Source: Thermoplasmata archaeon (lineage in GTDB: Archaea > Thermoplasmatota > Thermoplasmata > Lutacidiplasmatales > UBA184). Taken from it: a DNA stretch of 11,258 nt. Shown piece after piece: positions 1-7,240 of the stretch; within the stretch, counting starts at the first letter, position 1; every line of letters starts with the position of its first letter. The stretch is from contig JASHUV010000145.1 in NCBI GenBank assembly GCA_030039825.1, forward strand, positions 1 to 11,258. The letters are read 5' to 3'. The notes under the pieces are model-generated. The model had not been told where the DNA came from. It was given only the letters and a program-made list of their open reading frames with translations, and searched no databases. A program made the position numbers and the translations under genes.

Positions 1-85
1 GCGGGGGCCGCCTCCTCGGGCGCGGTCGACGGCGCGGGCACCGGTGAGGTGAGCCGGTCGAGGGGGCGGGCGGAGCCCTCCCCGG

Positions 86-985
86 CTACGGCGAGGCGAG
101 GGCGACCACGCCGCGCCAACGCTCCTCCACCTCCTCCCCCGTGAGCCCGACGGTCGGCGAGAACACCACCCGGTCGCCCCAGGCCGCCCGCGCCGTCGGG
201 TACTCGTCGACCGTCAGCGGAAGGACGAGCCCATCGGCCCCCCACGCCTCGGCGATCTCCCGCATCGGCGCCTCGGGTCCTTCGTCCGGGACCGGAGGGG
301 CCGGCTCGCTCCGGGGGTCGAAGCGCCGGAGGACGTCGTCGACGAGGGGGACCCCGTCCGCCGAGGCGACGAAACGGCATCGGCAGCCCCGCTTCATCAT
401 GAGCCACGCCCCGAGGGCGCCGCGCGGACCGTCGACGAGGGCGACGAGGCGCCCGGCGACCCCGAGAGGGAGGCCACCGGGTCCGGAGGCCCGGCCGAAG
501 TAGATGAACGCTCGCGGGCCTCGGACCTCGACGAAGACCTCCACGTCCGGGTGCGTCAGGTCGACCTTGAGGCGGAGCTCGGGCAGGGCCGCGAGGAGCC
601 GGCCGCCGAGCTCCCCCGCGAGCTCTTGGCTCGAGTAGGGGTGCTGGCCGGTCCGGCGGGCCCGGACGGCGAAGCTCGCGCCCGCGGTGAGGACGGGCCG
701 CGCGAGCGGCACGACGGCCTCGGCGATCGCGGCCCGGTCGCTCGTCGTCTCGTGAACCACGCTGACGGAGGTCACCCCGAAGACCCGGCGGAGGATCGCG
801 GTCGCGCGCTCCCCGTCGTCCGCCTCGACGTACAGGTGACCGTGGTCGGCCCGGATCCGGCAGGGCGTCGATTCGGCGGCGAACAGCTCGAGGATGTTCC
901 GGGAGAGCGTGCGCTCGAACTCCCGACGGACCGGCGGGGACTTGAGCGCGAGCTCGCCGTAGCGCACGAGGAGGAGCGCCGACAC
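86..985 (-). CDS. ThiI-like THUMP-domain protein with degenerate PP-loop domain
   Basis: The 299-residue protein has the layout of ThiI, the tRNA uridine-8 4-thiouridine synthase. Residues 1-60 form the N-terminal ferredoxin-like domain and begin with the family hallmark VRYGELALKS. Residues about 60-165 are the THUMP tRNA-binding domain, and 176-299 correspond to the adenylating PP-loop domain. The last domain is recognisable from LMMKRG (195-200), which in ThiI directly follows SGGIDSPVA; here the aligned residues 184-192 read VDGPRGALG, so the serine, paired glycines and aspartate of the ATP-binding loop are gone. The later TGE-type motif is also replaced (LPL near 255-257). No rhodanese domain is present, and the protein is shorter than full ThiI (about 390-480). 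I infer an inactive thiolase-type pseudoenzyme that may still bind tRNA. The start is GTG at 985, with a TATA-like CTAAAG 27-32 bases upstream, fitting a leaderless transcript. The gene is divergent from argS. The fold assignment is firm; the function is unknown. Confidence 0.82.
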   Translation of the reverse strand: MSALLLVRYGELALKSPPVRREFERTLSRNILELFAAESTPCRIRADHGHLYVEADDGERATAILRRVFGVTSVSVVHETTSDRAAIAEAVVPLARPVLTAGASFAVRARRTGQHPYSSQELAGELGGRLLAALPELRLKVDLTHPDVEVFVEVRGPRAFIYFGRASGPGGLPLGVAGRLVALVDGPRGALGAWLMMKRGCRCRFVASADGVPLVDDVLRRFDPRSEPAPPVPDEGPEAPMREIAEAWGADGLVLPLTVDEYPTARAAWGDRVVFSPTVGLTGEEVEERWRGVVALASP

Positions 986-993
986 GGAAAACG

Positions 994-999
994 GTTAAG
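994..999 (+). promoter_or_regulatory. candidate TATA box for argS
   Basis: GTTAAG stands out in GC-rich surroundings. Archaeal TATA boxes are centred about 26-27 bases before the transcription start, so this would place the argS start near 1022-1025, giving a leader of under 10 bases before the ATG at 1032. It argues against the upstream ATG at 1005. The prediction rests on base composition and spacing only. Confidence 0.35.
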
Positions 1000-1011
1000 T
1001 CGGCATGGCCG

Positions 1012-1017
1012 CTTTAG
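1012..1017 (-). promoter_or_regulatory. candidate TATA box for the ThiI-like gene
   Basis: Read on the minus strand this is CTAAAG, lying 27-32 bases upstream of the GTG start at 985. That is close to the usual archaeal TATA position for a leaderless mRNA. It lies downstream of the candidate argS TATA box, so the two promoters would interlock. Confidence 0.38.
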
Positions 1018-1031
1018 CGTTGTCTCGACCG

Positions 1032-2834
1032 ATGACGATCCCGGCCGGCCGCGCGACGACGGCCGGCGGCGACCCGTGGGCCCGGGCCCTCGATCCGTTG
1101 CTCCCCCTTCTCGAGGAACGGCTCGCCGCCGCGGGCGCGCGGGTCGATCCGGGATGGGTCGCCGCCCAGCTCGACCTGAGCGAGGGCGGGGCCGGCGACC
1201 TCGCCATCGCGCTCCACCGTCCGGCGAAGGCGGCCGGCCTCGCGCCGTCGGCGCTCGCGGAGGCGGTGGCCCGGGGATTCCCGAGCACCGCCGCGGTGCC
1301 GACGGCGACGGCGGTCGGGGCGTACGTCAATTTCGCCGTCGACCCGAGCTGGCTCGCGGAGACGACCCTCGGCCTCGTGCGGGAGAGGGGGGCCCGCTTC
1401 GGCTGGGCCGAGGGTACCGGAGCGGCGGTGTGCGTCGAGCACACGAGCGCGAATCCCACAGGACCCCTGCACATCGGGCGCATCCGCAACAGCCTGATCG
1501 GCGACACGCTCGCCCGCCTCCTCCGGGCCTCCGGACGCTCGGTGACGACCCAGTACTACGTGGACGACGTCGGCCGGCAGGCGGCGATGATCACCTGGAT
1601 CTGGTCGCGCCCCCCCGCGGAGTGGCCCTCCGAGGTGCGGGACGCCGTCGCGACCGGGGGGCCGACCCGCCCGGACGAGCCGGCCGACCGGCGGCTCGGT
1701 CGACCGTACCCCGCGGTCAGCACCTACCTGAAGACCCATCCGGAGGCGGCGGCCGAGGTCGGGGCGATCACGGAGGCGCTCGAGGGGGGCCGGGCCCCCC
1801 CCCGCCACCGCGAGCTCGCCGAGGCGGTGCTCGCCGGCATGCTCGCCTCCCTCGCCCGCATCGGCGTCGCGTTCGACGAGTTCGTCTGGGAATCGAGCTT
1901 CCTCACCGACGGGAGCGTCCCGAAGGTCCTCGAGCGGCTCGCGGCGTCGCCCCATGCCCTCCGCGAGGAGAACGGGGCGCTCGCGATCGACGCCGAGGCC
2001 CATCACCTGCCGAAGGAGTCCTCCCGGATCATCGTCGCTCGGGCGAACGGGACGAGCCTCTACGTGACGCGCGACATCGCCTACCACCTGTCGAAGTTCG
2101 CCCGCTTCCCCGAGGTCATCGACGTCCTCGGCCAGGACCACCTCCTTCACGCCCGGACCCTCGACGCGCTGCTCGCCGAGATGGGCGAGAGCAGGCGCCC
2201 GGAGTTCCTCCTCTATCAGTACCTGACGACCCCGGAGGGCGGAGGAATGTCGACGCGCAAGGGCACCGCCGTCCACCTCGACGCGCTCCTCGACGAGGCG
2301 ACCGAGCGCGCCCGCGCGGAGGTCCGATCCCGCTGGCCCGACGTGGCCGCCGAGGAGGTGGACCGGATCGCCGCGGCCGTCGGCGCCGGTGCGGTCCGCT
2401 ACCACATCGTCCGCGTCGCCCCCGACAAGGCCGTCACCTTCCGCTGGGAGGACGCCCTCTCCTTCGAGGGCCGGTCCGGGCCGTTCGTCCAGTACGCCTT
2501 CGTCCGGGCGACGAGCCTCCTCAAGAAGGCCGAGACGCCGGGCCCCTACGACGGTCGCGGCGCGGACCTCCGGACGCCCCCGGAACGGGACCTCGTCCGG
2601 ACGATCGCCCGGTGGCCCCGGACGATCGCCTACGCGAGCCGCACCCGTCACGTCCACGCCGTCGCCGGCTACGCCCACGACCTCGCGGAGTCGTTCAACC
2701 GCTTCTACCAGGGCGTCCCCGTGCTGAAGTCGGGGAGGGAGCGGGAGAGCCGCCTGGCCCTCGTCGAGGCGACGCGGACGACGCTCGGCGGCGTCCTCGA
2801 TCTCCTCGGACTGCCGAAGCTCGACCGGATGTAG
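1032..2834 (+). CDS. argS: arginyl-tRNA synthetase (class Ia)
   Basis: ArgRS charges tRNA-Arg with arginine using ATP in the cytoplasm. With start at 1032 the protein has 600 residues, normal for the family. Domains in order: the ArgRS-specific N-terminal domain (to about residue 105), the Rossmann catalytic domain with the HIGH motif as HIGR inside ANPTGPLHIGR (about 140-150), the KMSKS counterpart as MSTRKG (about 406-411), then the helical DALR anticodon-binding domain (about 477-600) with FVQYAFVRA and the FNRFYQ segment before the typical C-terminal methionine. All landmarks expected for an active enzyme are present. An in-frame ATG at 1005 would add nine residues. I prefer 1032 because bases 1005-1031 use codons rare here (TTA, TTG, TCT, GCT) and contain the candidate TATA element of the neighbour. 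The gene converges on the MFS gene with 22 bases between stops, and I see no T-rich terminator there. Confidence 0.96.
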   Translation: MTIPAGRATTAGGDPWARALDPLLPLLEERLAAAGARVDPGWVAAQLDLSEGGAGDLAIALHRPAKAAGLAPSALAEAVARGFPSTAAVPTATAVGAYVNFAVDPSWLAETTLGLVRERGARFGWAEGTGAAVCVEHTSANPTGPLHIGRIRNSLIGDTLARLLRASGRSVTTQYYVDDVGRQAAMITWIWSRPPAEWPSEVRDAVATGGPTRPDEPADRRLGRPYPAVSTYLKTHPEAAAEVGAITEALEGGRAPPRHRELAEAVLAGMLASLARIGVAFDEFVWESSFLTDGSVPKVLERLAASPHALREENGALAIDAEAHHLPKESSRIIVARANGTSLYVTRDIAYHLSKFARFPEVIDVLGQDHLLHARTLDALLAEMGESRRPEFLLYQYLTTPEGGGMSTRKGTAVHLDALLDEATERARAEVRSRWPDVAAEEVDRIAAAVGAGAVRYHIVRVAPDKAVTFRWEDALSFEGRSGPFVQYAFVRATSLLKKAETPGPYDGRGADLRTPPERDLVRTIARWPRTIAYASRTRHVHAVAGYAHDLAESFNRFYQGVPVLKSGRERESRLALVEATRTTLGGVLDLLGLPKLDRM

Positions 2835-2856
2835 GTCCGGCCGGGCCAGGCGCCGG

Positions 2857-4293
2857 TCAGCCGGGGACCTCCGCCCCGACGACCCGCCCGCGCAGCAGCG
2901 AGGGAACGAGGGCGAGGAAGGAGAGGGCGGCGGAGAGCAGGAAGACCTCGTGGATGGAGGCGAGGAAGCCGGCCCCGATCGCGAGTCCGCCGGCCGCCGC
3001 GTGGGTGCCGGAGAAGATCGCGGAGATCGTGCTCCGGGGGAGCGCACCGGCCATCACCACGAGCGTCAGCCCGAGGCTGACCGTCATGCCCGTGTTCACG
3101 AGGGTGGTGCCGACCCCGCTCGCCACGCCGCGCTGCGCGGCCGGGACGGCGTTCATCATCGCCGCCCGGTTCGGCGCGGCGAAGAGACCCATCCCGCCGC
3201 CGACGAGCACGAGCGGCGGCGCGAGCTCGAGGAAGCTGTCGGAAGGGCCGATCCGGGACAGCCAGAGGAACCCGAGACCGGCGAGCGCGAGCCCGGCGAC
3301 GAGGAAGTCGCGGGGACCGTAGCGGTCCGAGAGCCAGCCCGCGATCGGCCCGGCGAGCGCGAGGGAGGCGGAGGTCGGGATGAGGAAGAGGCCGGCCGTG
3401 AACGGGTCGAGGTACCTCGGCGGCCCCTGCAGGTAGAAGACGAGGATGAAGGTGAACGCCCCGCGAGAGAGGGCGGTCAGGAGCATCGCCGTCGACGAGG
3501 CGGTGAACTGCCGACGTCGGAACAGGCCGAGATCGAGCATCGGGTCGGCGATCCAGCTCTCGACCCACAGGAAGACCCCGATGAGGGCGACGCCGAGGAC
3601 CCCGAGACCGATCGCCGTCGGGTCGGGGATCTCGCCGAGCGCCCCCAGCGTGATCGCGAGCAGGAGGAGGGCGAGACCGGTGGCGAAGAGGACGTTCCCG
3701 AGGGCGTCGACCTTCGGGCGGGCATGGGGGCGGGGGAGCTCCTTCAGATCGGCACGGGCCCGGAGGGTCGCCACGAGACCGATCGGAACGTTGACGAAGA
3801 AGATCCACCTCCAGCCGATCGTCGAGCTGATGATCCCCCCGATGACGAGGCCCGCCACGGCCCCCGCGACGATCGAGACCTGATTGATTCCGAGCGCGCG
3901 GCCCCGCTCGCCGAGGGGGAAGGCGTCGGTGATGATCGCCGCCGAGTTCGAGAAGAGGAAGCCGGCCCCGATCGCCTGGACGAGGCGGAAGCCGACGAGC
4001 TCGGAACCGGTCTGGGAGAAGCCGCAGAGGAGGGAGCCGACGGTGAAGACCGCGAACCCGAGGACGTAGAGGCGGACCCGGCCGAAGATGTCGCTCAGCC
4101 GACCGAAGTTGAGGAGGACGACGGCCGTGACGAGCTGGTAGCCGAGGAGGATCCAGATGAGGAGCGCCGGCGGGGTCCCCGCGAGCTCCCGGCCGATCGT
4201 CGGGAGCGAGATGAGGACGATGTTCGAGTCGATGGCGGCCATGAGGGTCGCCACGGTGGTGTTCGAGAGGACGAGCCACTTGTAGGCGACCAC
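2857..4293 (-). CDS. MFS transporter, DHA2 (EmrB/QacA-like) 14-helix family
   Basis: This 478-residue inner-membrane protein resembles proton-driven drug or metabolite exporters of the DHA2 family. The first half carries the motif D1 region AAIDSNIVLISLP (19-31), motif A as GRLSDIFGR (64-72) and the family signature WRWIFFVNVPIG (161-172). A second motif A copy, GWLSDRYGPR, lies at 319-328. About 14 hydrophobic segments can be counted, with the last ending near 467. The antiporter motif C region reads GAVAGLVIGG (144-153), with no proline in the usual GP position, which may weaken the antiporter assignment. The start is GTG at 4293, giving the opening VAYKWLVLSNTT typical of archaeal members. 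I see neither a good TATA box nor a Shine-Dalgarno sequence in the 100 bases upstream, so read-through from the surface-protein gene is possible. No regulator gene is adjacent. The substrate cannot be read from the sequence. Confidence 0.93.
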   Translation of the reverse strand: MVAYKWLVLSNTTVATLMAAIDSNIVLISLPTIGRELAGTPPALLIWILLGYQLVTAVVLLNFGRLSDIFGRVRLYVLGFAVFTVGSLLCGFSQTGSELVGFRLVQAIGAGFLFSNSAAIITDAFPLGERGRALGINQVSIVAGAVAGLVIGGIISSTIGWRWIFFVNVPIGLVATLRARADLKELPRPHARPKVDALGNVLFATGLALLLLAITLGALGEIPDPTAIGLGVLGVALIGVFLWVESWIADPMLDLGLFRRRQFTASSTAMLLTALSRGAFTFILVFYLQGPPRYLDPFTAGLFLIPTSASLALAGPIAGWLSDRYGPRDFLVAGLALAGLGFLWLSRIGPSDSFLELAPPLVLVGGGMGLFAAPNRAAMMNAVPAAQRGVASGVGTTLVNTGMTVSLGLTLVVMAGALPRSTISAIFSGTHAAAGGLAIGAGFLASIHEVFLLSAALSFLALVPSLLRGRVVGAEVPG

Positions 4294-4393
4294 GTCGGAC
4301 GATCAGGAGGAGGGCGGGAGGTCGATCGCCGCGGGGACGGATCGCGGGTCGAGGGCGGGCGTTCTCATGCCCGGGGAGTCGCGGGGCCCCGTA

Positions 4394-7168
4394 TTACGGC
4401 GCCGGGTCCCCGGCGTCCTCGAACGTTTCGGGGGCCCCCACCGGAGCTTCCTCGGTCATCGGCGCCTCCTCGGGCAGCTCCTCGGGCATCGGCTCCGGGG
4501 GCAGGCGCTCGAAGTCGGCCGCGGGCGGCGAGCTCCGCCGCCGGCGCATGAGGAGGAGGGCCATCGCGGCGAGGACGACGACCACCACCACGACGATGAT
4601 GAGGCCGGGCGAACCGAGCACGGTCGAACCGACGCTCGCCTTCACGGTCAGGTTGGCGGGGTTCGAGGTGCTCGAGAGGCCGTTCGAATCGGTGACCATG
4701 ACCGTGATCGCGAAGGTCCCGGTCGCGGTCGGGGCGCAGGTCACCTCGTCGGTCCGGCTCGCGCAACCCGAGGGGAGCCCGGACCAGTTGTAGGTGTAGA
4801 GGCCGGAACCTCCGGCGCCGTTCGCCGTGATCGTCACGCTCGCCCCGGAGGTGATCGAGCTCGCCGAGAGCCTCGGGGTCCCCACCGACGGGTCGTTGTC
4901 CACGATGATCGAGAGCGGGTCCGAGGCCATCGCCACCCCCCCGTTCGCGTCGGTGACGATCGGGAGCACCGTCCAGGTGCCCGGCGAGGCGGCGACGCAC
5001 TTCGGCGAGGAGGTGTTCGTCCCGACGCACCCGCTCGAGGGGAGACCCTGCCAGGAGAACGTCGTCGCGGTCGACGCGCCGCTCACCGAGGAACTGAAGG
5101 TGACCGACTGCCCGACGTCGAGGGTGCCCCGGTCCGAGGTCGGGTCGGCGACGGTCGGCAAGGCATCGATCGAGTAGGCGAGCGTCGGGCTCTTCGCCCG
5201 GACCCCGACCGCGTCCGTGACGGTGACGGAGATGTTGATCGTCCCGGGGACGGTGAACGCGCAATCCGGGCTGTTCGAAGTGAGCCCGGTGCAGGCGCCC
5301 GCGGGGAAGCCGGACCACGAGTAGGTGTACGGGGCCGGCGGACCGCCGTACGCGGTCTCGACGAAGCCGACCGCCTCCAGGACGTCGGCGGCGGTGTGGT
5401 TCGCGACCGGCACCGGTGCCATCGGGTCGTTGTAGACATTGAGGACGCTCGGGGACCCGTAGGTCGTGCCGGCGTTCGAATCGTTCACCTCCGCCGAGAT
5501 CGCGTAGGTCCCGGCGATCGGGAAGACGCACGTCAGGTGGGCGGTGGTGCTTCCCGTGCAGTTCGCGCCCGCCGTACCGTGCCATAGGTAGGCCGTGTAG
5601 ACCCCCGAGCCCCCGCTCGGGTTCGCGGTGAAGCGGACCGTCTGATTGACGTCCGCGTCGGCCAGGCCGTCGACGTAGACGACGGAGATCGTCGGGGGCG
5701 GCACGACGAGGGCCGGATCGACCGGGATTGTGATGCGACCCCAGACGGCCGAATGATCGCTGTCGGTGGCGTTGAGCCAGATCGTGTAGGTCCCCTGCAG
5801 GGTCGGGGTACAGGTGATCGAGAGGAGATCGAAATCGGCGAACTTGCTGATGTTGGCGTGCGACTGGCAGCCGAAGCCCGGGGACGGCGCGACGTGATCG
5901 GTCACGCCGATACCGGCGGATCCGACGGCCCAGAGGTCGGCCGTGATGTTGATCGTCTGGTTGACGTCGCTCGCGGCGATCGCCAGGTTGTGCTCGGAGG
6001 CGCTCGGGGGCGCCTCCCCGAGCAGCGTCGAGATCTCCGCGATGGTGTCGGCGTCGTAGTCGGAGACGTACACCATCCCGTCCAGGGGATCGTAGGCCGC
6101 GCCCTGTGGCTCGTTGCCGCCGCCGACGGTGGAGACGACCGTCCAGTTCCGAATGATCGAGACCGTGTTGTCCCCCTGGTTCGTGATGTACGTGAGCCCG
6201 TTCGCCGGGTCGACGGCCACCGAGGAGGGACCCGAACCGACCGATACGTTGCGAATGACGGAGGTGAGATAGATCACATCGGCCGCCGACGCACCGAGCT
6301 CGGTGACGTAGATGTAGCCCGTCACGGGGTTGTAGCCGATCCCGCCCGGCGACGGACCGACCGAGATGTTCGCGACCACGGACGACCCGTTCAGGACCGT
6401 GACGTTGGCGTTGCCGTTGTCGGCGACGTAGACGTCGCCGTTCGCGTCCGAGTAGGCCATCCCGTCCGGCGAGGACCCGACCTTGACCGTCGCCGAGACC
6501 GTGGTCCCGTCCACGATCGTGACCGTGTTCGAGCCGGCGTCCGCGATGTACGCGAGGCCCGTACCGGGGTCGACGGCGATCCCCTCGGGATCGGTCCCGA
6601 CGGTGACGGTCGCCTCGACGCTCGCGCCGTCGAGGACGGAGACCGTCCCCGCCCCGTAGTTCGACACGTACGTCCAGCCGTTGTAGGGGTCGAACGCCAC
6701 GTCGAACGGATCGGTGCCGACCGTCACCGCGCCGATGGGGTTCGAGCCGTTCAGGATGCTCACCGTGCCGCCGCCGAAGTTCGCGACGAAGACCCACCCG
6801 TTCGAAGGGTCCACCGCGATCCCCCGCGGGGACTCCCCGATCGAGATCGTCCCGAGGTAGGTCCCCGTCTCGGGGACGGGGGTCGAGTTCGCCGCCCCGC
6901 TCGCGAAAAGCGGGAGCGCTCCGTCGGCCGCCGGGGGCGGCCCCGGCGAGGCCGTCGTCGCGATCGCCGGCCCGGAAAGGCCGGGTGATCCCGGCGCGGA
7001 TCCGGTCGCGGCCGGGGCGCCCGCGTTCGGGGGTCCGAGGAGCCCGCTCGTCGGCAGGGCGCCCCCGAGAAGAGCGATCCCCGCGACGACGAGCACGAGG
7101 AGCCCGGGTCGCCCGAGGCGGCGAGGGCGCGGTTCGACGGCCCGGTCAGGCACGTCGGCCCGTCCCAT
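4394..7168 (-). CDS. Large surface-anchored protein: seven-bladed YVTN propeller plus five PKD-like domains
   Basis: The 924-residue product looks like a cell-surface protein. In order: an Arg-rich N-terminus with a hydrophobic signal segment (about 21-40); a Pro/Ser/Gly/Thr linker (45-100); a propeller of seven 40-residue YVTN-type repeats (111-390), each with a G-x-x-P...AxDP...G-x-x-Y-V pattern; five PKD/Ig-like domains (about 391-843), each with one cysteine pair; a transmembrane helix (about 854-874); RRRR; and a 46-residue Pro/Glu-rich tail, probably cytoplasmic. All ten cysteines lie in the PKD-like part. About 19 N-x-S/T sequons suggest heavy N-glycosylation. This architecture is common in Thermoplasmata; roles in adhesion or cell-wall structure are inference. 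The ATG at 7168 was chosen over an in-frame GTG at 7192 because a TATAAA box sits exactly 25-30 bases before the ATG and abuts the GTG. The neighbours are a membrane protein upstream and an MFS exporter downstream. Confidence 0.9.
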   Translation of the reverse strand: MGRADVPDRAVEPRPRRLGRPGLLVLVVAGIALLGGALPTSGLLGPPNAGAPAATGSAPGSPGLSGPAIATTASPGPPPAADGALPLFASGAANSTPVPETGTYLGTISIGESPRGIAVDPSNGWVFVANFGGGTVSILNGSNPIGAVTVGTDPFDVAFDPYNGWTYVSNYGAGTVSVLDGASVEATVTVGTDPEGIAVDPGTGLAYIADAGSNTVTIVDGTTVSATVKVGSSPDGMAYSDANGDVYVADNGNANVTVLNGSSVVANISVGPSPGGIGYNPVTGYIYVTELGASAADVIYLTSVIRNVSVGSGPSSVAVDPANGLTYITNQGDNTVSIIRNWTVVSTVGGGNEPQGAAYDPLDGMVYVSDYDADTIAEISTLLGEAPPSASEHNLAIAASDVNQTINITADLWAVGSAGIGVTDHVAPSPGFGCQSHANISKFADFDLLSITCTPTLQGTYTIWLNATDSDHSAVWGRITIPVDPALVVPPPTISVVYVDGLADADVNQTVRFTANPSGGSGVYTAYLWHGTAGANCTGSTTAHLTCVFPIAGTYAISAEVNDSNAGTTYGSPSVLNVYNDPMAPVPVANHTAADVLEAVGFVETAYGGPPAPYTYSWSGFPAGACTGLTSNSPDCAFTVPGTINISVTVTDAVGVRAKSPTLAYSIDALPTVADPTSDRGTLDVGQSVTFSSSVSGASTATTFSWQGLPSSGCVGTNTSSPKCVAASPGTWTVLPIVTDANGGVAMASDPLSIIVDNDPSVGTPRLSASSITSGASVTITANGAGGSGLYTYNWSGLPSGCASRTDEVTCAPTATGTFAITVMVTDSNGLSSTSNPANLTVKASVGSTVLGSPGLIIVVVVVVVLAAMALLLMRRRRSSPPAADFERLPPEPMPEELPEEAPMTEEAPVGAPETFEDAGDPAP
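4640..5998 (-). repeat. five tandem PKD/Ig-like domains, each with a cysteine pair
   Basis: Residues about 391-843 of the surface protein hold five similar beta-sandwich domains. Recurrent landmarks are D-V-x-Q-S/T-V near the start, W-x-G (as in YSWSGFP and YNWSGLP) in the middle, a cysteine shortly after it, a second cysteine before a G-T strand, and V-T-D or N-D near the end. Cysteine positions are 434/453, 537/547, 626/636, 714/724 and 802/811. The first domain lacks the W-x-G landmark and has the widest cysteine spacing, so it is the most diverged copy. Confidence 0.78.
5999..6838 (-). repeat. seven in-frame 120-bp units encoding the YVTN beta-propeller blades
   Basis: Seven consecutive units of exactly 40 codons begin at protein residues 111, 151, 191, 231, 271, 311 and 351 of the surface protein, with no insertion or deletion between them. 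Each starts with Gly and a proline three residues on, followed by a hydrophobic-Ala-hydrophobic-Asp/Asn/Ser stretch and later a T-V-x-I/V type strand. Sequence identity between units is modest, so these are old protein repeats rather than recent DNA duplications. Unit five departs most, reading ADVIYLT where the others have the usual strand. Confidence 0.85.
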
Positions 7169-7192
7169 GAGGGGCCGGGGACCGCCCCCCAC

Positions 7193-7198
7193 TTTATA
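7193..7198 (-). promoter_or_regulatory. TATA box of the surface-protein gene (leaderless promoter)
   Basis: TATAAA on the minus strand occupies positions -30 to -25 relative to the A of the ATG at 7168. This is a consensus archaeal TATA box at the ideal distance for transcription starting at the first base of the start codon. It is the clearest promoter in the window and decides the start of the gene. Confidence 0.78.
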
Positions 7199-7240
7199 CC
7201 TCTCGCCGAACCATTCCCCCCCGCGGGACCGTCGAGAGGC

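Noticed and set aside
1..85. Possible neighbouring gene at the left edge (minus-strand GTG at 41, or a plus-strand gene ending at 47 or 52)
   Set aside because: Too little sequence; several frames are equally plausible and none has a motif, TATA box or ribosome binding site.
2597..2630. Direct repeat CCGGACGATCGCC at 2597-2609 and 2618-2630
   Set aside because: It lies inside argS in frame, encoding two similar R-T-I-A segments separated by a few residues. It is best explained by codon bias and chance.
551..3322. A 923-codon open frame on the plus strand
   Set aside because: It spans the ThiI-like gene, argS and the MFS 3' end, and its product is a low-complexity Arg/Pro/Gly string. Very GC-rich DNA has few stop codons, so long shadow frames are expected.
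2950..4551. A 533-codon plus-strand open frame rich in Glu, Asp and Arg
   Set aside because: It is antisense to the MFS gene. Its repetitive charged composition is the usual complement of hydrophobic transmembrane codons, with no recognisable domain.
4682..5482. Two GTTCGAATC sequences (4682-4690 and 5474-5482) resembling a tRNA T-arm
   Set aside because: Both encode the Asp-Ser-Asn stretch of PKD-like domains on the minus strand. No acceptor stem, anticodon arm or D-arm can be built around them.
4365..6797. An 810-codon minus-strand open frame
   Set aside because: It lies in another frame of the surface-protein gene and encodes an Arg/His/Gly-rich product without domains; the propeller and PKD-like frame is clearly the real one.
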